Below are positions 50,146 through 58,717 of a stretch of DNA of 64,000 nt, piece by piece. Numbering within the stretch: the first letter of the stretch is position 1; each line of letters opens with the position of its first letter. Under the pieces are notes generated by a model. It did not search any database. It saw only the letters and a list, made by a program, of their open reading frames with translations, and had not been told where the DNA came from. The DNA comes from Agromyces cavernae (GTDB taxonomy: Bacteria; Actinomycetota; Actinomycetes; Actinomycetales; Microbacteriaceae). A program made the translations under genes and the position numbers. The stretch lies in assembly GCF_021044935.1 (NCBI RefSeq), contig NZ_JAJNMP010000002.1:868001-932000 (forward strand), given 5' to 3'.

Positions 50146-51698
50146 GAACGCGTCGGCTCCACCACGCGCGCCAGCAGCTCCACGAGCAGCCGCTCGGTGA
50201 GCGGCCCCGGCAGCGCCTCGACGAGCGCGAGCACGGGCGCCATCCGTTCGGGCAGGGCGCCACCACCCGGCGCGTCACCCGATGAGCCGTCGCCGAGCAG
50301 CCCCGCCGCCCGCAGCAGCGCCGCTGCGCTCTCGGCGTCGAGCCCGTCCCCGGCAGCGGCCGCCGCGGCCTCGAGCGCTTCCGCTCCTCCCGGCACCGCC
50401 GATGCGAGACCTGCCACCACTAGTGCACCATCGGCGGCCGGCACCCCGCGCACCGCCTCGGCCGCATCGTCGAGCGCCTGTGTCAGCTCGGGCAGCACCG
50501 CCTCGGTGACGGGCGTCACCGTGAGGTGCGTGGTGTGCGGCAGCCGGGTGCCGTCGGCCTGGACGAGCCCGGGCTGCAGTTGCAGGTGCCACCCCGAGGC
50601 GCGGGCCGCGTCGGCCCAGTGGTGCGGGTCGACCCTCCGGTCGACGGGCACCGAGTCGTCGGTCGCCACGGCGAGCAGCGGTCCGACGGGCGTGCCGACG
50701 ACCCGGAGGCCCTCGAGGTCCTCGACGCACGAGCGCAGCGCGGCGGTCGCACGTGCCGCGCGGCCGATGAGCTCTGCGAAACCGGGCTCGCCGAGCGCCT
50801 CGATGATGGCCCACGCAGCGGCGAGCGGACCTGCGGGCTTCGACCCCGTCATGGTCGGGTTCACGACGGGATAGCCGGGCCACGCGGTCGTCGCGAAGTA
50901 CTGGTGGCGCTGCCGGTCGCGTCCGCGCGTGAGCAGCACCGAGACGCCCTTGGGCGCGTACCCGTACTTGTGCAGGTCGGCCGAGAGGCTCGTCACTCCC
51001 GGCACCGAGAAGTCCCACGCGGGCAGGCGATCGGGCCAGAACGCGAGCGCGAACCCGCCGATGCACGCGTCCACGTGCAACGCGATGCCCCGCGGGGCCG
51101 TGATCGCCGCGACATCCGCCACGGGGTCGAGGCTCGCGAACGGGTACGACGGCGCGCTGACGACCACGAGGGCGACATCGTCGCCGAGGCGCTGCTCGAT
51201 GTCGGCGACGGCGGGAACGCCGGTCGCGGGGTCGACGGCCACGAGGTCGAGCTCGAGGCCGAGGTAGTGCGCGGCCTTGTGGAATGCGGCGTGCACGGTG
51301 ACCGGGGCGACGATGCGGGGCACCCGGGGCGTCCCGCGGCGGGCCGAGCGCCAGGCATCGCGCGCGGACTTCACGGCGAGCAGGCAGCTCTCGGTGCCGC
51401 CCGAGGTGACCGAGCCGACCACGTCGTCGTCACCGCCGAACACCGATCGCGCGAAGCCGACGACCGCGGCCTCCATCACGGCGACGGACGTGAACGTCGT
51501 CGGATCGAGTCCGTTGACCGGTTGCGCGAGCCGAGCCGCCGCCCCCGCGAGCTCGTCCAGCTCGGCGACTCCCGAGTCGTACACGTAGGAGAGCACGCGA
51601 CCGCCGTGGGTGGGCGCGTCGGCGGCGCGCAGCGCCTCGAGCTCGGCGAGGATGTCGGATGCCTCGCGGCGCAGGTCGATCCGGCGCAGGTCGGTCAC
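50133..51698 (-). CDS. PLP-dependent group II decarboxylase, sphingosine-1-phosphate lyase-like
   Basis: A 521-residue fold-type I PLP enzyme. GSVTSGGTESCLLAVKSARD, HVDACIGGFALAF and SLSADLHKYGYAPKGVSVLL (PLP lysine K244) with GSKPAGPLAAAWA follow the sphingosine-1-phosphate lyase group more closely than glutamate decarboxylases. D210 should bind the PLP nitrogen. An Ala/Leu-rich helical extension (about 430-521) has no recognised domain. The GTG start at 51698 overlaps the MFS stop by 4 nt (GTGA) and has GGAG seven bases upstream. Cleavage of a phosphorylated amino alcohol to an aldehyde is inferred. Confidence 0.87.
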   Translation of the reverse strand: MTDLRRIDLRREASDILAELEALRAADAPTHGGRVLSYVYDSGVAELDELAGAAARLAQPVNGLDPTTFTSVAVMEAAVVGFARSVFGGDDDVVGSVTSGGTESCLLAVKSARDAWRSARRGTPRVPRIVAPVTVHAAFHKAAHYLGLELDLVAVDPATGVPAVADIEQRLGDDVALVVVSAPSYPFASLDPVADVAAITAPRGIALHVDACIGGFALAFWPDRLPAWDFSVPGVTSLSADLHKYGYAPKGVSVLLTRGRDRQRHQYFATTAWPGYPVVNPTMTGSKPAGPLAAAWAIIEALGEPGFAELIGRAARATAALRSCVEDLEGLRVVGTPVGPLLAVATDDSVPVDRRVDPHHWADAARASGWHLQLQPGLVQADGTRLPHTTHLTVTPVTEAVLPELTQALDDAAEAVRGVPAADGALVVAGLASAVPGGAEALEAAAAAAGDGLDAESAAALLRAAGLLGDGSSGDAPGGGALPERMAPVLALVEALPGPLTERLLVELLARVVEPTRSPIE

Positions 51699-53074
51699 GG
51701 GGTGCTCCATTCGGGCGAGGCCGCTGCGTCGGCGTTCACGTCGGCCCGTCGCAGCGGGTAGGCACGCAGCACGACCACGCTGACGAGCACGAGCACGGCG
51801 GGGATGACGCTGAACGCCACGGCGATGCCGGCGATCGCGGTCGGCGACTGCGTCACGGTCGAAGCGCCGACCGACTCGAGGTAGCCGGTGAGCGCGAGCA
51901 CGACCGTGAGCAGGGTGGCGCCGAGCGCCATGCCCGCCGTCTCGCCCGCGGTCCACACCCCGCCGAAGCTGCCGGCGCGGTCGACGCCGGTCTGGCGCGC
52001 GTCGTGCGAGATCACGTCGGGCAGCATGGCCATGGGCAGCGACTGCATGCCCGCGTACGCAGCACCCGCGACCGCGACGGGCAGGTACACCCACGGCCCC
52101 GGCGCCCAGACGAGCACGACCATGCTGAGCGCGGCGACGGCGAACACGAGGCTCGCGAGCCGGAACCCGCGCTCCTTGCCGACCCGCCCCGCGACGCGCT
52201 GCCAGACCGGGGCGAGCAGCACGGCCGGCGCGATGAGCGCGATGAAGAGCAGCGTGACCGCCGCCTCGGAGTCGAGCACCCACGTCGCCACGAACTGCGC
52301 TCCCGCAAGCATCAACCCGGTCGCGAGCCCCTGCAGCACGAAGGCGCCGAGCAACGCCCGGAACGGCAGGCTGCGCCGGAGCGCCAGGAGGCCCTCCCGG
52401 TACCCGTCGGCGGGCTTCGCCGCGGCGGGCGCGGCCGGCGGCGGGACATCCGATCGCTTCGCGGTGCCCGCGCTCACGAACATGCCCGCGCCGATCACGA
52501 GGCCGGCGACGATCGCCATGACCAGGTAGCCGACCTGCTCGTCGGCGAACGCGCGACGCAGCTCGGGCCCGCCCGCACCGAACAGCAGGATCGCGATCGT
52601 GAGCACGACGACCCGCCAGGTGAGCAACCGCGTGCGCTCGTCGTAGTCGGGCGTCAGCTCGGCCGGCAGGGCGATGTACGGCACCTGGAAGAGGCTGAAG
52701 GCGGTCGCGGTCGCGAGGAACGCGACGAAGACCCAGACGCCGGATGCCCCGGGCGCGAGGCCGGCCGGCACCGCGAACGTGAGCGCGAACCCCACGGGAA
52801 GGGCGATCGCGCCGACGAGCATCCACGTGCGGCGGGTGCCCGTGCGGGCGAGGGCGCGGTCGCTGCGCGCGCCGATCCACGGGTCGATCACGACGTCCCA
52901 CACCTTGGCCGCGGTGACGACGAGTCCGGCGATGAGCGCACTCACGCCCAGGGTGTCGGTGAGGTAGTACACGAGCACGAGGCCGGGCAGGGTCGCGAAG
53001 CCGCCGGTGCCGATCGAACCGATCGCATACCTGGCCACGACCCCGCGCGAGAGAGGTCGCTCCACTGCGGTCAT
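51695..53074 (-). CDS. MFS transporter, GPH (glycoside-pentoside-hexuronide)-like
   Basis: A 459-residue carrier with 12 predicted helices. The opening GSIGTGGFATLPGLVLVYYLTDTLGVSALIAG and KVWDVVIDPWIGARSDR match the GPH/MelB-like part of the MFS, and PYIALPAELTPDYDERTRL is its typical cytoplasmic loop. The central loop (about 206-228) is Pro/Ala-rich. The substrate is unknown; the coupled PLP enzyme suggests an amino-alcohol or a phosphorylated derivative. ATG 53074 follows TACACT by six bases, so the message is probably leaderless. Confidence 0.9.
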   Translation of the reverse strand: MTAVERPLSRGVVARYAIGSIGTGGFATLPGLVLVYYLTDTLGVSALIAGLVVTAAKVWDVVIDPWIGARSDRALARTGTRRTWMLVGAIALPVGFALTFAVPAGLAPGASGVWVFVAFLATATAFSLFQVPYIALPAELTPDYDERTRLLTWRVVVLTIAILLFGAGGPELRRAFADEQVGYLVMAIVAGLVIGAGMFVSAGTAKRSDVPPPAAPAAAKPADGYREGLLALRRSLPFRALLGAFVLQGLATGLMLAGAQFVATWVLDSEAAVTLLFIALIAPAVLLAPVWQRVAGRVGKERGFRLASLVFAVAALSMVVLVWAPGPWVYLPVAVAGAAYAGMQSLPMAMLPDVISHDARQTGVDRAGSFGGVWTAGETAGMALGATLLTVVLALTGYLESVGASTVTQSPTAIAGIAVAFSVIPAVLVLVSVVVLRAYPLRRADVNADAAASPEWSTP

Positions 53075-53077
53075 GGA

Positions 53078-53095
53078 GGCAGTGTACTCACTGCC
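53078..53095. promoter_or_regulatory. Palindromic operator candidate over the MFS promoter
   Basis: GGCAGTG-tact-CACTGCC has perfect 7-bp arms. It covers the -10 box (TACACT, minus strand, 53081-53086) of the MFS gene and lies between the divergent MFS and aldehyde dehydrogenase starts. A second short palindrome, GGTCA-tt-TGACC, lies at 53106-53117. Confidence 0.6.
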
Positions 53096-53117
53096 CGGCG
53101 AAGTGGGTCATTTGACC

Positions 53118-53123
53118 TAGACT
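53118..53123 (+). promoter_or_regulatory. -10 box, leaderless promoter of the aldehyde dehydrogenase
   Basis: TAGACT is followed by gtgctg and ATG at 53130. Confidence 0.5.
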
Positions 53124-53129
53124 GTGCTG

Positions 53130-54680
53130 ATGCGAGCCGCGATCGCCTCCCCCGCCCTCTTCGAGCGCCTCACCGACGACGTCGTCGCGTCGGGCGCCGA
53201 GACCACCGCCGTTCCCACCCCGTCGACCGGGGAGGTGCTGCACCACCTGCCCCGTTCGAGCGCCGACGACGTGCGCGACGCCGTCGCCCGAGCGCGCCTC
53301 GCGCAGCTGGCGTGGGCTCGCGCGGGGTTCGCCGAGCGCCGCCGCGTGCTGCTGGCCGCGCACGACCTCATCCTCGAGCGTCGCGAGCTGCTGCTCGACC
53401 TCGTGCAGCTCGAGAGCGGCAAGACCCGCGGCCAGGCCTTCGAGGAGGTCTACCAGGCGGCCGGCGCCACCCGTTACAACGCGCTCGCGGCGCGCCGAGT
53501 GCTCGGCGGGCGCCGCAAGCGGTCGGGCGTGCCGACCATCACGACCACCAGGGTGCGCTACCGCCCGAAGGGCGTCGCCGGGGTCATCACCCCGTGGAAC
53601 TACGCACTCAGCCTCGCGGCGATGGACGCGGTGCCCGCCCTCGCGGCCGGCTGCGCCGTCGTGCAGAAGGCCGACGACCAGGGCGCCCTCACGATCCTCG
53701 CGCTGCGGCGCGCGTTCATCGATGCCGGCGTTCCCGAGGCGCTGTGGGCGGTCGTCGCGGGTCCCGCGGCCGAGGTCGGTGAGGCGCTGACCGACGAGGT
53801 CGACTACATCTGCTTCACCGGATCCACCGCCACGGGCCGCAGGATCGGCGAGAAGGCCGGGCGACGCCTGGTCGGGGCATCCCTCGAGCTCGGCGGCAAG
53901 AACGCCCTGCTCGTGCTCGACGACGTCGACCCGGCGCAGGCGGCGTCCGGCGCGGCGCACGCCGCGTTCTCGGCGATGGGCCAACTGTGCGTCTCGATCG
54001 AGCGAATCTACGTCGACCAGAAGGTCGCCGCGCCGTTCCAGCGCGCCCTCATCGGGCGACTTCGCGAGGCGAAGCTCGGCTCGGCGCTCGAGTACGACGC
54101 CGACTACGGCTCGCTCGCGAGCGCCGCCCAGCTCGAACGGGTCGAGGCGCACCTCGCCGACGCGGTCGCGAAGGGCGCGACCGTGCTCGTCGGCGGCAAG
54201 CATCGTCCCGACGTCGGGCCGTGGTTCTTCGAGCCGACCGTGCTCACCGGCGTCACCCCCGACATGTCCGTCTACGCCGAAGAGACCTTCGGCGCGATCG
54301 CGAGCCTCTACCTCGTAGGCGGCGACGACGAGGCCGTGTTGGCCGCGAACGCGAGCGACTACGGCCTGAACGCGGCGGTCTTCACCCGCTCACCGAGCCG
54401 CGCCCGTCGCATCGCCGACGCACTCGAGGCCGGCAGCGTGAACATCAACGAGGGCTACCGCGGGGCGTTCTCATCGGTCGCCGCTCCCATGGGCGGCATC
54501 AAGCAGTCGGGTCTCGGGCGCCGCAACGGCGAAGCCGGGCTGCTGCGCTTCGTCGACCCCGTGACGATCTCGTCGACCACCGGGCTCCTGCAACTGCCGC
54601 GCACCGCGGCCGACTACAGCCGTCTGATCCCGCCGCTGCTGCTGCTCGCGCGGGTGCTCAAGGCCGCCCGCCGCGCCTGA
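53130..54680 (+). CDS. Aldehyde dehydrogenase, succinate-semialdehyde dehydrogenase (GabD2)-like
   Basis: A 516-residue NAD(P)-dependent aldehyde dehydrogenase. GVAGVITPWNYALSLAAMDA, FTGSTATGRRIGEKAG, LELGGKNALLVLDD (catalytic Glu) and AMGQLCVSIERIYV (catalytic Cys) are present. The cofactor region reads VVQKADDQG instead of the common VLKPSE, as in GabD2-type enzymes. It is usually called succinate-semialdehyde dehydrogenase, but here it sits divergent from a carrier and a lyase-like PLP enzyme that would release an aldehyde, so another aldehyde could be the substrate. ATG 53130 follows a leaderless -10. Confidence 0.88.
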   Translation: MRAAIASPALFERLTDDVVASGAETTAVPTPSTGEVLHHLPRSSADDVRDAVARARLAQLAWARAGFAERRRVLLAAHDLILERRELLLDLVQLESGKTRGQAFEEVYQAAGATRYNALAARRVLGGRRKRSGVPTITTTRVRYRPKGVAGVITPWNYALSLAAMDAVPALAAGCAVVQKADDQGALTILALRRAFIDAGVPEALWAVVAGPAAEVGEALTDEVDYICFTGSTATGRRIGEKAGRRLVGASLELGGKNALLVLDDVDPAQAASGAAHAAFSAMGQLCVSIERIYVDQKVAAPFQRALIGRLREAKLGSALEYDADYGSLASAAQLERVEAHLADAVAKGATVLVGGKHRPDVGPWFFEPTVLTGVTPDMSVYAEETFGAIASLYLVGGDDEAVLAANASDYGLNAAVFTRSPSRARRIADALEAGSVNINEGYRGAFSSVAAPMGGIKQSGLGRRNGEAGLLRFVDPVTISSTTGLLQLPRTAADYSRLIPPLLLLARVLKAARRA

Positions 54681-54739
54681 CGCAGGCGACGCGGCATCCG
54701 ACCGATCCCGGCGCGCGACGACGCAGCCGCCTCAGCCGC

Positions 54740-55135
54740 CTAGGTCGCCTCGGAGTCGAACGGCGCGGGCTCTTCGGTGCCGAGCGCCTCGCGCTTGCGC
54801 TTGCGCTGCAGGTAAGCCGAATTCTCGTTGACGGCCGCCCGGCCGACGACGGGAGCCGGCGACTTCTCTTCGGCGAACGGGTCGACGTCGGTGAGCGCCT
54901 CGCGGATGATGCGACGCGGGTCGTACTGGCGCGGGTCGAGCTTCTTCCAGTCGAGGTCGTCGAAGTCGGGACCCATCTCTTCGCGCATGCGGTCTTTCGC
55001 CCCGGTCGCCATGTCGCGCAGCGATCGTACGAGCCGCCCGAGCTGCGCGGCGTAGTGCGGCAACCGTTCGGGGCCCAACAGGAAGACGGCGATCACCCCG
55101 ATGATGAGGAGCTTCTCGAACGTCAGACCGAACAT
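54740..55135 (-). CDS. tatB: Twin-arginine translocase subunit TatB
   Basis: A 131-residue TatB. The short N-terminal helix FGLTFEKLLIIGVIAVFLLG is followed by the hinge GPERLP, an amphipathic helix (HYAAQLGRLVRSLRDMATGAKDRMREEMG) and a polar tail. The E in FEKLL and the GPERLP hinge are TatB features. It serves as part of the TatBC receptor for folded exported proteins. ATG 55135 follows TATCCT by six bases (leaderless). tatA and tatC are not in the window. In mycobacteria sigE, rseA and htrA come before tatB; they are not here. Confidence 0.9.
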   Translation of the reverse strand: MFGLTFEKLLIIGVIAVFLLGPERLPHYAAQLGRLVRSLRDMATGAKDRMREEMGPDFDDLDWKKLDPRQYDPRRIIREALTDVDPFAEEKSPAPVVGRAAVNENSAYLQRKRKREALGTEEPAPFDSEAT

Positions 55136-55141
55136 CCCTAC

Positions 55142-55147
55142 AGGATA
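55142..55147 (-). promoter_or_regulatory. -10 box, leaderless promoter of tatB
   Basis: On the minus strand TATCCT is followed by gtaggg and ATG at 55135. Confidence 0.5.
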
Positions 55148-55187
55148 GTCGGCGGCGAGGCGTACGAACGCCACGTCTCCTCGCCTT

Positions 55188-55193
55188 TAGGCT
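55188..55193 (+). promoter_or_regulatory. -10 box of the O-methyltransferase gene
   Basis: TAGGCT lies 35 bases before GTG 55229, so this transcript would carry a normal leader with a GGGAG ribosome site. No convincing -35 hexamer is seen. Confidence 0.4.
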
Positions 55194-55228
55194 GGGGACT
55201 CGAGACATTCACCCGGGAGCCGAGAAAC

Positions 55229-55861
55229 GTGTCCGATCACGACCTGAACTGGAAGTACGTCGACGAGTCCGTCGTCGAGTCCGAGCCCATCGCGAAGGCT
55301 CGCCAGCAGTCGCTCGAGCTCGGCGTCGACCCGGTCTCGCCGGCGGTCGGTGCGCAGCTCGCCGTGATCGCCGCGGCCACTCGGGCGGGCTCGATCATCG
55401 AGGTCGGCACGGGCGTCGGCGTCTCGGGACTATGGATGCTGCAGGCGTCGCCGCGTGCCCAGCTCACCTCGATCGACACCGAGAACGAGTACCAGCAGCA
55501 CGCACGACAGCACTTCGCCGACGCCGGCATCGCCGCGGCCCGGGTGCGGCTCATCGCCGGGCGCGCGGGCGAGGTGCTCCCCCGCATGAACGAGAGCTCC
55601 TACGACATCGTCTTCGTCGACGCCGATGCACCGTCGGTGATCGAGTACGCCGAGCACGGGCTGCGCCTGGCGAAGCCCGGCGGCAGCGTGCTCGTGGCCC
55701 GAGCCCTCTGGAAGGGACGGGTCGCCGACCCCTCGAAGCGCGACGAGGCGGCGAGCGCGTTCCGCACGCTCATCGGCGAACTCGCGACGTCGTCAGCAGT
55801 CGCGACGGCGATCTCTCCTGCCGGCGACGGCCTGTTGCAGATCGTCAAGCTCGGCGCCTGA
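55229..55861 (+). CDS. O-methyltransferase family 3 (CCoAOMT-like)
   Basis: A 210-residue SAM-dependent O-methyltransferase of the Rv1220c type. IIEVGTGVGVSGLWML is the SAM-binding glycine motif, TSIDTENEYQQHARQHFADAG follows, and YDIVFVDADAPSVIEYAEHGLRLAKPGG carries the metal-binding acidic residues. Its natural substrate is unknown. GTG 55229 was chosen because the product begins like its homologues and GGGAG lies about 10 bases upstream. It is divergent from tatB. Confidence 0.92.
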   Translation: MSDHDLNWKYVDESVVESEPIAKARQQSLELGVDPVSPAVGAQLAVIAAATRAGSIIEVGTGVGVSGLWMLQASPRAQLTSIDTENEYQQHARQHFADAGIAAARVRLIAGRAGEVLPRMNESSYDIVFVDADAPSVIEYAEHGLRLAKPGGSVLVARALWKGRVADPSKRDEAASAFRTLIGELATSSAVATAISPAGDGLLQIVKLGA

Positions 55862-55880
55862 GACGCCGCCCGGAAACACC

Positions 55881-55908
55881 ACGAGCCCCGAGTCTCCTCG
55901 GGGCTCGT
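55881..55908. terminator. Bidirectional hairpin terminator
   Basis: Perfect 12-bp arms ACGAGCCCCGAG / CTCGGGGCTCGT with a TCTC loop lie between the convergent O-methyltransferase and DUF3117 genes; TTGG follows on the plus strand. Confidence 0.88.
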
Positions 55909-55923
55909 TGGCGCAGGTGTGAC

Positions 55924-56097
55924 TCAGGCAGGGTTCACGACGCCACCGAGGACGTCGTAGAGCTCCTTGGCCTCAGCGTCGTTCACCGAGACGACGAGAC
56001 GGCCACCACCCTCGAGCGGCACCCGCACGATGATGAGTCGACCCTCTTTCACAGCCTCCATAGGCCCGTCTCCGGTGCGTGGCTTCATGGCCGCCAT
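55924..56097 (-). CDS. DUF3117 small protein
   Basis: A 57-residue protein, MAAMKPRTGDGPMEAVKEGR onward, which matches the highly conserved actinobacterial DUF3117 family (Rv1211-like). The RVPLEGGGRLVVSVNDAEA segment is its core. Function unknown. ATG 56097 has GGGGAG five bases upstream. Monocistronic, with a strong terminator after it. Confidence 0.93.
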   Translation of the reverse strand: MAAMKPRTGDGPMEAVKEGRLIIVRVPLEGGGRLVVSVNDAEAKELYDVLGGVVNPA

Positions 56098-56243
56098 TGA
56101 GCTCCCCTTTCGTGGCTGAGATTCCATTATCTGTCATCAGCGGCGTTGCTGGGAAATCGCCGCGAGGATGTGGAAAGTCGCTCGTTCGGATTCACATGCC
56201 GTTCACCACGCCGACAGCGCATGAAAGTGAGGGTTCCTTCCGA

Positions 56244-57491
56244 TCAGGGCGGAGTCCAGTCGATGCCGTCGACGCCCCACGCGATCAGCAGCCAGCCGAC
56301 CTGCAGCGCGATGAACACCACGACGATTCCCCACCGGTACCATCGCGCCCGCGGCACGGCGAGTGCGCCCACGAGCGGGAACATCGGCGCGAGGATGCGG
56401 AACGTCGACGACTGCGGGAAGAACACCGCGAGCAGGTAGAGCCCGTAGCTCGCGAGCCACAGCCTGATGTCGACGCCGAGCCGCTTGACGGCGGGCAGGA
56501 ACAGCATCGCCGCGAAGCTCACTCCGATCACGACGACGGCGGCCATGCCGAGCCACGCCGGCAGCCGCACCCATTCGGCCCACCACGCGGCACCCTGGAA
56601 CCACGCAGTGAACGGCACGAGCTCCTGATATCCGATGTAGGCCGACCGCCACGCGAGCTCGGTCGCCATGTATCCATCGAACTCACCGGTCACGAGCCAC
56701 ACGATTCCCGGCCACGCGAATCCCACGACGACCGCGAAGGCGGTCACGGATGCCGCGACCACCCGCTCGCGAATCGGGAACGGATCGCGCCCCCGGTGCC
56801 ACCACCGCCACACCCAGTGCAACGCGAGCGTGAGGGCGAATGCCAGCGCCCCCGGACGGGTGAACGCCCACGCCGTGAGCACGGGCACGAGCCATCCGTA
56901 TCGCCGGTCGACGAGCAGCAGCAGCGCGACCGCGAGCCACAGGAATCCGAGCGATTCGGCGTACCCGAACTGCATGATGGGCGACACGGGCGCGACTGCG
57001 AACAGCACGACCGCGAACAGCGCGCGGTCGGGTTCGAGGAATCGCGACATGAGGCGGTGCAGAACGAGGGCCGCGCCGAGGCCGGCGAGCACCGCGATGG
57101 CGACGGATGCCACGTTCCACGGCAACCCGATCTGCGTGAGCATCCCCGACAGCACGGGGAACACGGGCAGGAACGCCCACGCGTTCTCGCCGACCTGGCC
57201 GGCTTCGGTGATCGGCAGCTCCCGCGGGTAGCCGCCGATCCAGATGATCTGGTACCACCGGGCGTCCCACAGGTTCGCGTACTCGAAGTACCCGGGTCTC
57301 GGGCCGGTCCAGGAGTTCGCGGCCTGCCCGCTCGCGAGCACGAGCACGATCGTCGTCGTGATGAGCCGGGCCCCGAAGTAGACGGCGACGACCTTGGCCC
57401 ACCACGGGGTGAGCCGCCATCGCACCCGCGGCGACCAGCGCGTCGCGCGGAACGGGTCGTGCTCGCGCGCGGCGGCCTCCGACATGCTCAT
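56244..57491 (-). CDS. PIG-V-like mannosyltransferase / GT-C fold membrane protein
   Basis: A 415-residue protein with about nine to eleven helices. The first external loop holds YFEYANLWDARWYQIIWIGGYP, where the Asp-Ala-Arg-Trp-Tyr stretch fits the catalytic Asp region of PIG-V-like GT-C transferases, and ENAWAFLPVFPVL is the conserved aromatic-proline segment of that family. It probably uses a polyprenyl-phosphate sugar to glycosylate an external lipid or protein. ATG 57491 or 57485 may be the start; no ribosome site is clear. It starts 10 nt after dapE on the same strand. Confidence 0.82.
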   Translation of the reverse strand: MSMSEAAAREHDPFRATRWSPRVRWRLTPWWAKVVAVYFGARLITTTIVLVLASGQAANSWTGPRPGYFEYANLWDARWYQIIWIGGYPRELPITEAGQVGENAWAFLPVFPVLSGMLTQIGLPWNVASVAIAVLAGLGAALVLHRLMSRFLEPDRALFAVVLFAVAPVSPIMQFGYAESLGFLWLAVALLLLVDRRYGWLVPVLTAWAFTRPGALAFALTLALHWVWRWWHRGRDPFPIRERVVAASVTAFAVVVGFAWPGIVWLVTGEFDGYMATELAWRSAYIGYQELVPFTAWFQGAAWWAEWVRLPAWLGMAAVVVIGVSFAAMLFLPAVKRLGVDIRLWLASYGLYLLAVFFPQSSTFRILAPMFPLVGALAVPRARWYRWGIVVVFIALQVGWLLIAWGVDGIDWTPP

Positions 57492-57501
57492 GCGGGATCG
57501 G

Positions 57502-58599
57502 TCAGTGCGCCGCGCCCGTGAGCCACGCCCGCAGGGCGTGCTCGGTCGAGCGGATCTGGTCGAGCGCCACACGCTCGTCGTCGGCATGCGCCTTCAGCGG
57601 GTCGCCGGGGCCGAAGTTCACGGCAGGCACGCCGAGCGCGCTGAACCGCGCGACGTCGGTCCACCCGTACTTCGGGCGTGCCTCGGCGCCGACCGCACGC
57701 ACGAACTGCTGCGCGAGCGGCGCGTCGAGCCCGGGGCGGGCTCCTTCGGCGCCGTCGACGACGGTCACCTCGAAGCCGTCGAAGAACCCGCGCACGAATT
57801 CGGATGCCTCGGCGAGGCTGCGGCTCGGAGCGAAGCGGTAGTTCACGTCGAGCACCGCGTCGTCGGGGATGACGTTGCCCGCGACGCCGCCCCGCACGAC
57901 GACGGCGTTCAGGCCCTCGCGATAGGCGAGGCCGTCGACCTCGACGGTCTCGGCCTCGTACTCGACGAGGCGCGTGAGCGCGGGCGCGAGCTTGTGGATC
58001 GCATTCTCGCCGACCCAGCTGCGCGCCGAGTGCGCGCGCAGCCCGGTGGTGCGCACCTCGGCGCGCAGGGTGCCGTTGCACCCGCCCTCGACGTGCCCGT
58101 TCGACGGCTCGCCGAGGATCGCGAAGTCCCCCGCGAACAGGTCGGGTCGGTTGCCCGCAAGCCGGCCGAGCCCGTTGAGCCCCGCAGCGACCTCTTCGTG
58201 GTCGTACCACATCCACGTGACATCGACGATGGGATCGGTGAGCTCGGCCGCGAGCTTCAGCTGCACGGCGACACCGGCCTTCATGTCGACGGTGCCGCGC
58301 CCCCAGAGGTAGTCGACGCCGTCGATGGTCTCGAAGCGCGTCGGCAGGTTCGCGTTGATCGGCACCGTGTCGAGATGCCCGGCGATCACGACCCGGCGAT
58401 CGCGGCCGAGGTTCGTGCGGGCGACGACGGTGTCGCCGTCGCGGATGATCTCGAGATGGGATGCCCCGGCGAGCGCCGCCTCGACGAGGTCGGCCAGGGT
58501 CGTCTCGTCGCCCGAAACGCTCGGCACGTCGCAGATCGCCCGCGTGAGCGCGACGGAATCGGCGGAAAGGTCGAGCGAGGTCGGAGTCTCGGCGGGCAT
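57502..58599 (-). CDS. dapE: Succinyl-diaminopimelate desuccinylase
   Basis: A 365-residue M20 metallohydrolase that makes LL-diaminopimelate from its N-succinyl form in lysine and peptidoglycan synthesis. Metal ligands and catalytic residues are visible: GHLDTVP (His), GRGTVDMKAG (Asp), YDHEEVAAGLNG (catalytic Glu and metal Glu), ILGEPS (Glu) and GPGDPLKAHADDE (His). The dimerisation domain lies between. ATG 58599 follows TAGACT by six bases (leaderless). dapD starts 5 kb away in the opposite direction, with three other units between them. Confidence 0.93.
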   Translation of the reverse strand: MPAETPTSLDLSADSVALTRAICDVPSVSGDETTLADLVEAALAGASHLEIIRDGDTVVARTNLGRDRRVVIAGHLDTVPINANLPTRFETIDGVDYLWGRGTVDMKAGVAVQLKLAAELTDPIVDVTWMWYDHEEVAAGLNGLGRLAGNRPDLFAGDFAILGEPSNGHVEGGCNGTLRAEVRTTGLRAHSARSWVGENAIHKLAPALTRLVEYEAETVEVDGLAYREGLNAVVVRGGVAGNVIPDDAVLDVNYRFAPSRSLAEASEFVRGFFDGFEVTVVDGAEGARPGLDAPLAQQFVRAVGAEARPKYGWTDVARFSALGVPAVNFGPGDPLKAHADDERVALDQIRSTEHALRAWLTGAAH

Positions 58600-58605
58600 C
58601 ACCCA

Positions 58606-58611
58606 AGTCTA
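58606..58611 (-). promoter_or_regulatory. -10 box, leaderless promoter of dapE
   Basis: On the minus strand TAGACT is followed by tgggtg and ATG at 58599. Confidence 0.5.
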
Positions 58612-58717
58612 TGGGCGCTGCTAGGCCGTGCCATGTCGCAAGTCAAGCCCTTCCGCCGCCGCCGCCGTGGACGCACACTTGAGTGGAGACGATCACGTCG
58701 GCGAGGGGTGGCTGCGC

